Assembly: GCA_017883235.1 (NCBI GenBank)
Contig: JADGNY010000023.1
Location: 1-59,298, forward strand
Origin: Thermoanaerobaculia bacterium
GTDB lineage: Bacteria; Acidobacteriota; Thermoanaerobaculia; Gp7-AA8
Length of the DNA stretch: 59,298 nucleotides
Direction of reading: 5' to 3'
Shown: one piece after another, positions 7,710 to 17,059 of the stretch
Numbering within the stretch: the stretch's first letter is position 1
How the letters are laid out: each line of letters begins with the position of its first letter
The notes under the pieces: generated by a model
Seen by the model: only the letters and a program-made list of their open reading frames with translations
What the model was told of the DNA's origin: nothing
Database searches by the model: none
Made by a program: the position numbers and the translations under genes

Positions 7710-10700
7710 ATGCCTACCGTGCAACCGACTTTCTCGTGTCTAGACGTTTCCCAGTCGTATGTTTCAGCGCCGATCGAGCACGAGAGATTCCAACGTCGAC
7801 CCGCACAGCGTTCCGGAACTCTTAAAAAGAGGACGCGAGTTGCGCCATTGCTCTCCAACGGCATCAGATTTTTCCTCATCGTGGTACTGAGCATTCCGCT
7901 GCTATTTCTTGCCTCTCCTGCCATGTCCGCAACCCGAAATGTCAGCGGCGCCGCCGGCTGCAGCGACACGACAGGAAACCCCTATTGCACGATCAACGCG
8001 GCGATTTTGGCGGCGTCAGCTGGCGACACGATTCAGATCGCTGCCGGAACATACGCCGGCACGATCGCAAGCTTCTCAAAGTCGCTTACCTTCATTGGCG
8101 CAGGCTCGAGCACGTCCGGCACGGTCATCACCAAAGCTGTGACATACACCGGCGTAGGGCCACTCTCCCTCAGCAATCTCCGCATCTCGGGCGGGGGGAC
8201 GAACTTCAAAGTGAGCGGCACCGGCAACTTCTCCGGGCTTACGCTCTCCGGCGATACCTTCGTCGGTAACGGCGGCGGCGCGCACGGTGCCTACATCAAG
8301 CAGAGTGGGACGGTGAGCAACGTCACGGTCACGAACTGCTCACTCACGAACCACGGACAATCGGGTATGCTGATCGAGCCTGGCACTAGCACCACGACCG
8401 ACGTCGACCACGTCACGGTCAGTGGCTCAACGTTCGATTCGAACGGTGAATACGGCCTCCGCATCGATCCGCACGTTACGAATCTTCAGGTTTCCAGTTC
8501 GAACATCACGAACAACGCCATCGACGGCCTGCTGTTTCTGAACGCCAACGGTGCGACGTTCCAGAACCTCACCATCACCGGCAACCGGAACGGCATCCTC
8601 CTGATCCCGCTCACGAGCGCTCAGTCCATCTCCAACCTCACGTTCACAAACGTCAACGCGAGCAACAATACCCGCTTCATCAGTGGCCACTATGGATCGG
8701 GTCTCACGCTCACTGGCGGCACCGGGGCTATTTCCAACATCACCATCACCGGATCGACCTTCTCCGGAAACGGCATTCATGGCGTCGATTCGACCGGCGC
8801 CGTCTCTCAGCTCTCGATCGACTGCTCGGCCATATCCGCCAACGTCCAGCAGGGCCTTCACGAGGCCTCATCACCTTCGACACAGGCGAGCGCCCAACAC
8901 GTCTACTGGGGTTGCGCGAACGGGCCGAACTCGGCTGGCTGTTCGACGCTCACTGGGAACGTGGACTATCTTCCGTTCCGTTCTTCGCCTACCGCGAGCT
9001 GCACGGCGAGCGTCGACCTTGCCGTGTCAGCCACGGCAGGCCCGAATCCGGTCCCAACTGGAGGCACCCTGACGTACACGGCTACCGTCAGCAACAACGG
9101 TCCTGATCCTGCGACAGGAGTCGCTCTCGCCGACACGCTGCCTGCTGGTGTAGCGTTTGTGACAGCATCCACCGGATGCGCTTTGAACGGCGCGATGGTG
9201 ACCTGCACCATCGGCAATCTTGCGGCGGGCGCGCTGGCTGTGAGCACGATCACCGTCACGGCGCCGACTTCGCCCGGCACCATCACGAACAGCGTCACGA
9301 TTCAAGGCAACGAAACGCCCGACCCCAATCCTTCGAACGACTCCGCCACGGTCACGACAACTGTTCAGGCTACCGTTACACTCTCAAACATCATGGTGAC
9401 GCCGGCAAACGTCACAATCAGCGCCGGAGAGATCGTCCAGTTCACCGCGACGGCGACCTATAGCGACAGCACGACTCAGGATGTCACCGGAACAGCACTG
9501 TGGCTTAGCAGTGGCAATAGAATCGCTGGTATCTCGGCCGGCAAACTGATGGGCCTTGGCGCTGGGAGCGTTACCGTGACCGCTGCTCAGGGAGCAATCT
9601 CTGGCGCGGCCAGCGTGACCGTTACGCCGACGCCAATACCCGTCGCCCTCTCCCTCGTACCTCTGATGCGGTCGTTGGCAGTTGGAACATCTACGCAGCT
9701 CGCGGCGCGCGTGACATACCTTGACGGCAGCACCGCGGACGCCGGTGCCTCGGTGGCGTGGACAAGCAGCGCGCCGTCTGTCGTTACCGCGTCATCAGGT
9801 CTCTTAACTGGCGTGACGAAGGGGTTTGCCACTATCACTGCCACCTACCAAAGTTTCACCGCGGTGGCACACATCAACGTCACGTCATCCACGGAAACCT
9901 GCAGCAGCCTCTACATCAAAGACACAGCACTGTGGCTATTCGACGGCTCGGTGGTCCGGCAGGTACTACAAGACCCTCTCGGCATCTTCTTGCCACGTCT
10001 GTCGCCTGACGGCACTCGCATCGCGTACCAACAAAATCCGGACGTGCCTACCGAAGCGCCTCCGATCATTGTCGCCGATACGGCCACAGGCGTTGTCCTA
10101 AACACTGTCTCTCTCACGACGCTGCCAGTAAATGCACTGATGCAGTTGGGCTGGCGCACGAACCCCGAGCGCCTCTTTCTCGACGGACACGTTAATCCCT
10201 CCGTCGATCTCTACTACGAGGCCGATCCGGCCACCAACACGTTCAGCGCGGAGACGGCCACGGGACAATTGAGCGTGTCGCCCGACGGACTGAACTTAAT
10301 AAACGATGACTTCGTGCCCCATGGCGCGCCACCTCCGCATGACCGTTCCGTCGCGCTCTTAAACGGCGTGCCTATCTATCCGCCGACAACGGACACCGCG
10401 TACCATCGCTTTGCCTCGACCTACGCCTGGTCTCAAGATAGCGCGTATGTAGCGCTTGTCGACACCACTCCCGACAGTGACACCGTGAGCATCGCCATCT
10501 TGCGCGCATCGGACGGCATGTTTCTTTCAGCCACGCCGGTTCCCGAGAACCTCGTGCCCCGACCGCTTGCATGGACGCCTGCCGGCAACGTGGTGTTTCA
10601 AATCTCCGCGGCGTATTACCTGTTGACGGTTGATGTCACGCTCACTCAACTGCCTGATGCGCCAACGGAGCTACTCCAGCCCTTTGTGGCCGACACTGAT

Positions 10701-11108
10701 GGTGAGTTCCCGGTCGAAGACTACCGCTGCTTTCCAACCGGGAATTCCCAGCGCGCGCCTCTCGCGTCGGCGTCGACAGGCTCCCTACGTGCGTCGTCAA
10801 GGCACCTGGTGTTCTCGGTCGACAACGGCACTCCCGCCGCGGGTTCGTCGGTGCAGGTGACGATAACGCTTCCGCACATCGCACCCCATGGCGGGACGCT
10901 CGTTACTCTGATCTCTGCCAGCGGCGCGGCACACATGCCGAGCGCTGTCAGGGTTCATGAAGGTGAACGCTTGGCCCATTTTGTGGTTCAAGCAAGCCCC
11001 ACCGGCAATCTGCTACGGATCACGGCTCGAACCGAGACGCTGCGCGGCTCGCTCGTGCTCCGGCTGGCGGCAAAATCGCATCCCCCCAAAGGAGAAGGGC
11101 ATGAATAG
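7710..11108 (+). CDS. Large secreted protein: beta-helix, DUF11, two Big2 domains, beta-propeller
   Basis: 1132 residues. About 50 polar residues precede a signal-like helix (53-69, cleavage near AMSA). Residues 75-430: right-handed parallel beta-helix (pectate-lyase/NosD-like, CTINAAILAASAGDTIQIAAGTY then repeated T/S/N-rich rungs). 435-552: DUF11 repeat (VDLAVSATAGPNPVPTGG...). 555-640 and 643-725: two Big2 bacterial Ig-like domains. 730-1020: a beta-propeller-like unit with LPRLSPDG, LSVSPDG and YAWSQD, paralogous to the lipoprotein at 12459-13394. 1030-1120: one more beta-sandwich. Likely surface-exposed or secreted, perhaps carbohydrate or matrix binding. The next gene starts inside its last codons. 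The true start may be downstream of 7710. Confidence 0.82.
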   Translation: MPTVQPTFSCLDVSQSYVSAPIEHERFQRRPAQRSGTLKKRTRVAPLLSNGIRFFLIVVLSIPLLFLASPAMSATRNVSGAAGCSDTTGNPYCTINAAILAASAGDTIQIAAGTYAGTIASFSKSLTFIGAGSSTSGTVITKAVTYTGVGPLSLSNLRISGGGTNFKVSGTGNFSGLTLSGDTFVGNGGGAHGAYIKQSGTVSNVTVTNCSLTNHGQSGMLIEPGTSTTTDVDHVTVSGSTFDSNGEYGLRIDPHVTNLQVSSSNITNNAIDGLLFLNANGATFQNLTITGNRNGILLIPLTSAQSISNLTFTNVNASNNTRFISGHYGSGLTLTGGTGAISNITITGSTFSGNGIHGVDSTGAVSQLSIDCSAISANVQQGLHEASSPSTQASAQHVYWGCANGPNSAGCSTLTGNVDYLPFRSSPTASCTASVDLAVSATAGPNPVPTGGTLTYTATVSNNGPDPATGVALADTLPAGVAFVTASTGCALNGAMVTCTIGNLAAGALAVSTITVTAPTSPGTITNSVTIQGNETPDPNPSNDSATVTTTVQATVTLSNIMVTPANVTISAGEIVQFTATATYSDSTTQDVTGTALWLSSGNRIAGISAGKLMGLGAGSVTVTAAQGAISGAASVTVTPTPIPVALSLVPLMRSLAVGTSTQLAARVTYLDGSTADAGASVAWTSSAPSVVTASSGLLTGVTKGFATITATYQSFTAVAHINVTSSTETCSSLYIKDTALWLFDGSVVRQVLQDPLGIFLPRLSPDGTRIAYQQNPDVPTEAPPIIVADTATGVVLNTVSLTTLPVNALMQLGWRTNPERLFLDGHVNPSVDLYYEADPATNTFSAETATGQLSVSPDGLNLINDDFVPHGAPPPHDRSVALLNGVPIYPPTTDTAYHRFASTYAWSQDSAYVALVDTTPDSDTVSIAILRASDGMFLSATPVPENLVPRPLAWTPAGNVVFQISAAYYLLTVDVTLTQLPDAPTELLQPFVADTDGEFPVEDYRCFPTGNSQRAPLASASTGSLRASSRHLVFSVDNGTPAAGSSVQVTITLPHIAPHGGTLVTLISASGAAHMPSAVRVHEGERLAHFVVQASPTGNLLRITARTETLRGSLVLRLAAKSHPPKGEGHE

Positions 11109-12468
11109 AGCCGATCGTTTCCTGTGCACCTACGCGCTCGTAGCGTCACTCATCGTCGCACCCGCGTTCGCGCAGTCGAGTGGCTGTACACCGTCGACGA
11201 CAACGGTAGAAATTCCTCAGGGCACCGCTCGCGTTCTGGTTGGTTGGTCGGCTCCTGGGTCGATCACTTACGTAAGCAGCAGTTGGAACTGCGATGGCAC
11301 GCACCCCACTACAACGAAAACGGGTGGTCAGTGGGATTTCACCGTTACAGCCGGCGGTACAACCGTCAGCCGATCGGGAACTGTGATGCTGTTCGGATAC
11401 GACGCTGGCGGCCCGAACCATCCCGCGCAAACGAAGCCTCCGACATTGCCGGCCGTGACCGGCACGACGTTCATAAATGTGGGCAGCCTTACCGCTAGTG
11501 GTCCACTAACCGTCTCAATCACGAGGCACTCCTGCATCACAACCTTCGAGCAACTAAGCGGCACCTCATCAAGCGCGCCGTTCAATTTTCTGGCGGGCGT
11601 GGCGCCTTCGTTCCTTAGTCTTGGTATCAGCAGTGATCTCCCACTTATACCCGATAACGCCACGGTCCGGAGCGGCTGTGTCCAATACAAGGCCCTCCTG
11701 ACCGGCAATGTCTACGAAACGCAGGGAAACTCTGGCGTTTCGGGCGTCAACATCCAATTCGACTCCGACAGAAAAACGCCGACCGCTGTGGACACGTTCG
11801 TGCAACCCGCATCAGCCTCGGACTCTTTTGGATTCGTGTCCGGCGCGGTGAAGACCAGAAAGCGCGGCCTAGCGACTATCACTGGCTCCGGCCTGGACAT
11901 TGATGCGAGTAGGATTACGACCGCGTCTATCGATTTCCACGAAGCTGACTACGAAAGCGCGTTCGACACTACCGGGTACGCTATGGCCGACGAGAACGAC
12001 GCTGTTTTCGCGGGTGGCGCTCAGGTGACCAACCCGCCCGGCTTGGTCGGAACGTTCTACCATGATTTTCTGTATAGCAATCGCGGAGTTCGAATGGAGG
12101 GTACGGGAATGGCTCGCGATGGCCGCTTGATAACGCTCGACTGGAACAACTGTCACCCATGCAACGGTCCGGGTAACTATGTGTTCATGGTCGATAATTG
12201 CGATCATGCGGCAAATGGTCGTTGCCTGACGGTCGACGTGAGCTGCGCAACCGATCCGAACATCATCCCGATGGGACCAAGCCCCTCATCCGCATCGCCC
12301 GCGACGATCAACGTCGTTGGCGTTGGAACTCGGATCGCGGAAGACACAGGAAAATCCATCAGCGGACGCCATATTGATTTGTACATGAGCGACACCCACA
12401 CGGCGAACGCTTGGGGTCATCGCTCGAAAGCTGTCCGGTTCATCAGCGGCGGCGGATCATGCGACTGA
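11101..12468 (+). CDS. Secreted protein of unknown function
   Basis: 455 residues. Start is ATG 11101, preceded by GGAGAAGGGC; it overlaps the upstream stop by 8 bp. A clean Sec signal peptide (RFLCTYALVASLIVAPAFAQS) is followed by a beta-rich, Cys-containing ectodomain. No domain recognised. Notable segments are SWNCDGTHPTTTKTGGQWDF, CHPCNGPGNYVFMVDNCDH and a terminal AWGHRSKAVRFISGGGSCD. The early part looks like an Ig-like or PKD-like sandwich. It is sandwiched between two proteins that share a beta-propeller module and overlaps both, so the three are probably co-translated and may form one surface assembly. Confidence 0.72.
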   Translation: MNRADRFLCTYALVASLIVAPAFAQSSGCTPSTTTVEIPQGTARVLVGWSAPGSITYVSSSWNCDGTHPTTTKTGGQWDFTVTAGGTTVSRSGTVMLFGYDAGGPNHPAQTKPPTLPAVTGTTFINVGSLTASGPLTVSITRHSCITTFEQLSGTSSSAPFNFLAGVAPSFLSLGISSDLPLIPDNATVRSGCVQYKALLTGNVYETQGNSGVSGVNIQFDSDRKTPTAVDTFVQPASASDSFGFVSGAVKTRKRGLATITGSGLDIDASRITTASIDFHEADYESAFDTTGYAMADENDAVFAGGAQVTNPPGLVGTFYHDFLYSNRGVRMEGTGMARDGRLITLDWNNCHPCNGPGNYVFMVDNCDHAANGRCLTVDVSCATDPNIIPMGPSPSSASPATINVVGVGTRIAEDTGKSISGRHIDLYMSDTHTANAWGHRSKAVRFISGGGSCD

Positions 12469-13394
12469 CCATCGCCATCGCGGCGGTCCTGCTGACGGCA
12501 TGCTGCGGACTCAGCGCTCCGAGCGAACCTTTGCGGTGCGACCGTCTCTACACGGACGGACGCTCGCTCCGGCTCACTCACGACGCCTCCAAGGGCCGTG
12601 AGCTGGTGAATGATCCACTCGGCGTCACGCTCCCGCGCCTCTCACCCGGCGGCTCTCAGATCGTCTATGCCCATGCCCTCACGAGCGGCGGCCATCGGCT
12701 GCCGACCCTCGTCGTGTGCACGCGCTCCGGCACGGCAATCAAGATTCTGGACCTTCCCGATGATCTCGCGCTGAACGCGATCATGCGACTTGGCTGGAGG
12801 GACGATCGTCGCCTCTGGTTCGAAGGCCATCTCTCCCCCTCCTCGAGCTCGTACTATGACCTGGACATCGAAACGGGGACGACCAAAGAGGGGCCACTGG
12901 GCGCCGCGTTTTCCGTTTCGCCCGATGGCCGCTACCTCGTCAATAGCGACATACCTCCGCATTTGGGCAGAGCATCGGAAACCCAGCACGTACTGGTGAA
13001 CGGCCGGGAGGTCTATCCTCCAACTGACGACCCTGCTCCTCACGCGTTTCCGGGAATTTATGCGTGGGCGCCTGACAGCGGACGATTCGTCTTTCTCGAT
13101 TCCATCTCTGGTTCGGAAGATTGGCGTCTGATGATTGCGACGGTCGAGGGCATTGTTGTCCACATTGCGCCTGTTCCGACCCGCGTCGTCCCAGACCAGG
13201 CAAGCTGGCTCAAAGACGGTACGCTCGTTATTTCATCCGATGGTGCGTACTTCACCGTCGATACGAGGTCCGGAAGCCTCCGACCTATCGAGGAGCGTGC
13301 ATTCCGGAACTGGCGCTATGTGAGCTCGAACGGCAAGAGCTTCGCAGTTGAGGATGAGCGATGCATGCGCTCAGAGTTGCACTCGCGCGATTGA
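12459..13394 (+). CDS. Beta-propeller (WD40/TolB-like) lipoprotein
   Basis: 311 residues from ATG 12459, which overlaps the upstream stop by 10 bp. The N-terminus MRLTIAIAAVLLTAC is a lipoprotein signal with an LTAC lipobox. The rest is a PD40-like propeller with LPRLSPGGSQIVY, FSVSPDGRYLVN and YAWAPDSGRFVFLD blades. It aligns along its whole length with residues 730-1020 of the protein at 7710-11108 (NDPLGVTLPRLSP vs QDPLGIFLPRLSP; NAIMRLGWRDDRRLWFEGH vs NALMQLGWRTNPERLFLDGH; YPPTDDP vs YPPTTDT). So the module exists both free and as part of the giant protein. Function unknown; probably protein-protein interaction in the periplasm or at the outer membrane. Confidence 0.78.
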   Translation: MRLTIAIAAVLLTACCGLSAPSEPLRCDRLYTDGRSLRLTHDASKGRELVNDPLGVTLPRLSPGGSQIVYAHALTSGGHRLPTLVVCTRSGTAIKILDLPDDLALNAIMRLGWRDDRRLWFEGHLSPSSSSYYDLDIETGTTKEGPLGAAFSVSPDGRYLVNSDIPPHLGRASETQHVLVNGREVYPPTDDPAPHAFPGIYAWAPDSGRFVFLDSISGSEDWRLMIATVEGIVVHIAPVPTRVVPDQASWLKDGTLVISSDGAYFTVDTRSGSLRPIEERAFRNWRYVSSNGKSFAVEDERCMRSELHSRD

Positions 13395-13407
13395 CTGACC
13401 GCGACGT

Positions 13408-15597
13408 ATGCGCCAACCCATTCGCTTCGCGTCATGGATGATCCCGTGCGCGGTGTTAATCCTCATACTCGTCGCACACAACGGGCTCGTTCTTGGGCGC
13501 GAGACGTTCTTCTTCCGCGACGTGAGCACGACACACCTGCCGGCGTTCCGAGCCTTCGCCCGATTGGGACTGGCGCGATGGATCCCCTTCGCCTCCTTTG
13601 ATCAGCCCTATCTAGGCAATCCGAATCTGCTCGTCGCGTACCCGTTCCCGAAGGGGGCAGCATGGGTTTCCATTCATGTCCTGGTCCATCTTGCGATCGC
13701 TTTCTTCGGCGTTCTGTATCTGCTGCGAGCGGAGAAGGTGAGCATTAATGCCGCATTTTTCGGTGCCCTGACATTCGTGTTCTCAGGCTATGTGCTCTCC
13801 GCCGCTTCGACGCTCAACGCCCTAAGCACCATCGCCTGGATTCCGTGGGTTGTCGTGGTCGCCTTACGTCCGCGCTTCACTTGGTGGGGAGTGGCGACGC
13901 TCGCGATGTTCCTTCTCAGCGGCGAACCGGTACTGATCGCGATCGCGCTTCTTCTCGCCGTCGTCCGAGCCTCGATCGCAGATGAGGGTCGATCTTGTGT
14001 CGCGCGCTTCCTGGGCATGCTCACATCAGCTGCGCTCCTCACCGCTCCGGTCCACCTAGAGACACTGCGAGCGGCGTTGCAGTCATATCGGGTCGTCCAT
14101 GGCTACGCTTACGAGGATGCTTCCGCGGGCTCCTTGCATATCGCACGCTTAGCCGAGGTAGTCGCTCCGTTCATCTTCGGGCGACCGGATCGCTTAGTGG
14201 GTGGCGCCTTCTGGGGATTTGCCGCGACTTGGGGTCATCCGCCGTACGTTTATTGCATCTCGGTTTCGCTGACCGCCCTCGCTCTCCTCCCTGCGCAGCG
14301 GAGACTGAGGTACCGCGAGAAGACCTTCTGGACCACGACGACAATTCTCGCCTTAACATGTGCCCTTCTGGGGAGAAGTCCGATGGCCAGTTGGTTGTAT
14401 CAGCACGTCCATCTGCTTCACTCGGTGCGGTTCCCGGTTAAGTTCGTCCTTTTCGCAACGCTTGGGGTGTCAATCCTGGCCGCACATTCTCTTGACGAGT
14501 TTGTTGTGCGTCGCGCGCAAAGTCGCTACGGATCGCTTGCGGTCGTCGCTGCGATGTTATTTGCGCTGGGCCTTGCCGTCGCCGCCGCTCCCGAGCGTGC
14601 TCGACTTGCTCTGCAGTGGTGGGGTTGGGACCCCGCTTGGAAATCCGATCCACGGCTCGTGCTAGGTCCTGTAGCAGCAGCGCTTCCGGGTCACCTCTTC
14701 AGCGCCGCGGCGATCCTTGTGGTGGTTGCCTGGTCACTGACGCGTCGACGAGGCGGTATTCGAGTCGTCGCCCTTCAACTCCTCTGCCTCGCGGAGGGCC
14801 TTGGGCTCGCTGCGGTGCTACTCCCCACGGTCGAGTCGAACCTATACCGCGAGCGGTCGTCACTAGTGGCTGCAGCAGCGTCGGTCCATGGTCGAGTCTA
14901 CGAGCGTGCCGCCAAAGATCTTGATTGCGTACGACTGGGACTTCTTGGATCGTACCCAGCCGATGACGTGCGCGAGCTTGCCGTGGCACAAGCCACGCAG
15001 GGTTGGTCGCTCGGGGCCTCGTCGGCGGGAGTGCGATACGCGTTCGATCAAACACCAGACGGAAGCTATACGGAGCGGAACGAGCGCGTGAGGAGTCTCG
15101 TCGAACGTCTGCCGTGGGCGCAGCGGGTCCGTCTGCTGCGAGCCGAAGGCGTTGCCGGCTTAATCATTCCACCGCTTCAATTCCCTCCGCAGGATCTGCG
15201 CGAACTGGCCAGAGAGGACAAGATCGGCGTTCCCACGTCGCTCTACGCTTTTGTGGCGCCGATGCCCGAAGTGCGTCCGGTGATGAGCGCACTATTCGCA
15301 AGCTCTGAAGAGCAGGCCCTGGAGTTGATGAGTAGCGTTAGCTTTGACCCTCTTGCTAGCGTTGTGATCGAGCCCGGGGCGGCGGCCCGGCCCCTGCCTT
15401 CTTTGATCGGCCGCGATACGGTAATAAAGGCTACGGTAGCGGCTGAACACGCGGGGTGGGTTGAGGTGGCGACCAGCTTTTCGCCGTATATGTCTGCGAC
15501 CGTAAGCGGACGCCAGGCGACTGTCTATCCAGCAAACGTCCACATGGTTGCCGTAAGAATACCCGCCGGAACGTCCTACGTAATAGTCATCAAGTAG
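13408..15597 (+). CDS. YfhO-like polytopic membrane protein (second paralog)
   Basis: 729 residues. It opens with a TM helix, then the family loop GRETFFFRDVSTTHLPAFRAF ... FDQPYLGNPNLLVAYPFPK, about ten further helices, and a C-terminal soluble domain ending without a strong final helix. It has the RFPVKFVLFATLG segment that is RYPEKFILMGVFA in the paralog at 1885-4413 and RFPEKFALVMCAA in the one at 19663-21507. Thirteen bases separate it from the lipoprotein gene, so it ends the 7710-15597 operon. Codon use in this operon is less GC-biased than in the flanking housekeeping genes (impression, not computed). Confidence 0.78.
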   Translation: MRQPIRFASWMIPCAVLILILVAHNGLVLGRETFFFRDVSTTHLPAFRAFARLGLARWIPFASFDQPYLGNPNLLVAYPFPKGAAWVSIHVLVHLAIAFFGVLYLLRAEKVSINAAFFGALTFVFSGYVLSAASTLNALSTIAWIPWVVVVALRPRFTWWGVATLAMFLLSGEPVLIAIALLLAVVRASIADEGRSCVARFLGMLTSAALLTAPVHLETLRAALQSYRVVHGYAYEDASAGSLHIARLAEVVAPFIFGRPDRLVGGAFWGFAATWGHPPYVYCISVSLTALALLPAQRRLRYREKTFWTTTTILALTCALLGRSPMASWLYQHVHLLHSVRFPVKFVLFATLGVSILAAHSLDEFVVRRAQSRYGSLAVVAAMLFALGLAVAAAPERARLALQWWGWDPAWKSDPRLVLGPVAAALPGHLFSAAAILVVVAWSLTRRRGGIRVVALQLLCLAEGLGLAAVLLPTVESNLYRERSSLVAAAASVHGRVYERAAKDLDCVRLGLLGSYPADDVRELAVAQATQGWSLGASSAGVRYAFDQTPDGSYTERNERVRSLVERLPWAQRVRLLRAEGVAGLIIPPLQFPPQDLRELAREDKIGVPTSLYAFVAPMPEVRPVMSALFASSEEQALELMSSVSFDPLASVVIEPGAAARPLPSLIGRDTVIKATVAAEHAGWVEVATSFSPYMSATVSGRQATVYPANVHMVAVRIPAGTSYVIVIK

Positions 15598-15892
15598 TTA
15601 TCGTAAGTTGGTCAAGGATGACCAAGAACGTGAGTCTTCGTCTCGCCATCGCCAGCGCGGTCGTGAACGCTTTGAAGGCTGCGGCGGATCACGCACGTCG
15701 CGCGGCGATCTCGATGACCTTCCCTTCGCTGCGCCGGTCGTGGCGCTCCCACTCCTCGGCGATCACAAGCAGCGGATACCGAGTCGACCTCGAAGTCCCA
15801 AGCGAGCCGCAGCCTAGCCATCACAAAGGCGATAACTCGGGTTAAGTTATTGCCTCGTAATGAGTTGAGTCGTCGATGTGAGCGGAAGGACG
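15598..15892. other. Gene-free stretch before the second 21-bp array
   Basis: Small open frames exist on both strands (for example a 75-codon rightward frame from 15618), but none has a convincing start signal, domain or codon pattern. I see no RNA gene or terminator with a T-run. Confidence 0.4.
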
Positions 15893-16168
15893 GCTACGCA
15901 TCGAAGATCCTTCGCTGCACATCGACGATCCTTCGCTACGCACCGAAGATCCTTCGCTACGCATCGAAGCATCCTTCGCTACGCATCGAAGATCGTTCGC
16001 TGCGCATCGAAGATCGTTCGCTACGCATCGAAGATCGTTCGCTACGCATCGAAGATCCTTCGCTGCACATCGACGATCGTTCGATGCGCAGCCAAGCATC
16101 CTTCGATGTGCAGCCGAAGATCGTTCGCTGCACATCAACGATTGTTCGCTGCGCATCATCGATTCTTG
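15893..16168. repeat. Tandem array, 13 units of 21-22 bp
   Basis: Thirteen units; ten are exactly 21 bp and units 4, 10 and 11 are 22 bp. The common form is GCTACGCATCGAAG followed by ATCCTTC or ATCGTTC. Variants swap GCTGCACATCGACG or GATGCGCAGCCAAG, the last three or four units being the most diverged. GAAG-ATC-CTTC gives each unit a small stem. Sequence differs from the 5295 array, but period and copy number match. It again lies between convergent gene ends. Confidence 0.93.
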
Positions 16169-16216
16169 ACTCGGTCCCCGGGGACACAGCAAGCCGTATG
16201 CTGCGGGCCGTCAGCG

Positions 16217-16525
16217 CTATTCCGCTCCGTCCAACCGCTCCCGCAGCTCCTCACTCACGTCCACCCCCTCCGCCTCACAGGCGCGGGCGACGGCTTCGAA
16301 TGCTTCGCGGCGGCGTCCTTCGCGCAGCAGGTCGAGGAGTCCGGCGGCGCGAGAGTGCTCCAGCCCTTCGTCGATCTGATGCGGAATGTTGTCGCCAAGC
16401 TTGAGCCATTCATCAAACCAGACTTTGAGACCATCGTCCTTGAGCCGCTCCGCGACGGTGCGCACGATGGCTTTGTCCTTTGAGCTATGGCTGAGGAAGA
16501 CGTCGTATGTGAAGTCGTCATCCAT
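16217..16525 (-). pseudogene. Truncated TIR domain fused to a duplicated tail of the precorrin-2 dehydrogenase gene
   Basis: 102 codons. Residues 1-60 are the first half of a TIR domain (YDVFLSHSSKDKAIVRTVAERLKDDGLKVWFDEWLKLGDNI... ending at GLEHSR). The second half, which carries the catalytic Glu of NAD-cleaving TIRs, is missing. From AAGLLDLLREGRRREAF onward the protein is nearly identical to the last 40 residues of the product of 17557-18255. The junction coincides with a 117-bp DNA duplication (16231-16347 and 17577-17693). The frame is open and intact, so it could be expressed as a chimera, but the enzyme activity expected of a TIR is unlikely. I treat it as a recombinant gene fragment. 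Confidence 0.7.
16231..16347. repeat. 117-bp duplicated segment, copy 1 (in the TIR chimera)
   Basis: Matches 17577-17693 in the same orientation with about four mismatches. It encodes the LLREGRRREAFEAVARACEAEG tail of the neighbouring tetrapyrrole gene. Confidence 0.9.
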
Positions 16526-16858
16526 GTTTCATTCCTGGCGCCGTGGCATCGGCCGGGATGGACCTGGATTCAGTTGAGGCCGGACTGAGGTCTCGTTGGT
16601 TTTTGTTGGTCAGCTCTGGCGTTTGAGCTCTGACAATCAACAGCGCGAGTGACGATGAAATGCGCATAGATTATCAGGGGAGCGCGAGCTTAGTCGACCA
16701 GCCGAGCCAGAAGACGAACTTCCGAGGAAAGTAGGGTCAGGCCCCAATCTCAACTTCCGTAAAGTCAAGCTCGGTTTGTTTCGGGAGTAGACTCGGATCG
16801 AGAACCGTGGTCAGGCCGTCTGAGCTCGCGACCAGGAGTGACGATCAGGAGGACCGGA
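16526..16858. other. Gene-free stretch with a GGGTCAGGCCCC-type element
   Basis: No credible gene. GGGTCAGGCCCCAATCTCAA followed by TTCCGTAAAGTCAAG at about 16734-16770 resembles elements near the right end of the window (58654, 58877) that combine GGGGTCAGG/TTGGGGCC with TCTGGAAAGTCAA-like tails. Probably a decayed dispersed palindromic element. Confidence 0.35.
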
Positions 16859-17059
16859 ATGCAGCCGGAACATGACGATCTCGCCGACAGGATCCGGCGC
16901 CTTCCCCCGGAACGAGTGGAAGAGGTGGCCGACTTCGTCGACTTTCTCCTTGGGCGCGAAACGGACTCCGCTCTGACTCGAGCGGCCAGCAGTCTCGCGG
17001 ACGACGCATTCGGACGCGTCTGGGACAACCCCGAGGACGCGGCGTATGATCAGTTGTAG
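16859..17059 (+). CDS. Antitoxin of a MazEF-like pair (DUF2281-like)
   Basis: 66 residues. ATG 16859 is preceded by AGGAGG with 5-nt spacing, which decides the start. The N-terminal half LADRIRRLPPERVEEVADFVDFLLGRE is the amphipathic helix-loop-helix common in DUF2281-type antitoxins. The acidic C-terminal tail (AFGRVWDNPEDAAYDQL) would wrap the toxin. It overlaps the toxin gene by 14 bp, the usual arrangement, and would autorepress with its partner. Confidence 0.75.
   Translation: MQPEHDDLADRIRRLPPERVEEVADFVDFLLGRETDSALTRAASSLADDAFGRVWDNPEDAAYDQL

Noticed and set aside
15618-15845. Rightward 75-codon frame after the second YfhO-like gene
   Set aside because: No ribosome-binding site, no recognisable domain and low-complexity basic/Ser-rich sequence; probably chance.
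15842-16192. Leftward open frame through the second array with repeated VANDLRC-type peptides
   Set aside because: Same artefact of a 21-bp period; 22-bp units break the peptide periodicity, and no ribosome-binding site is present.
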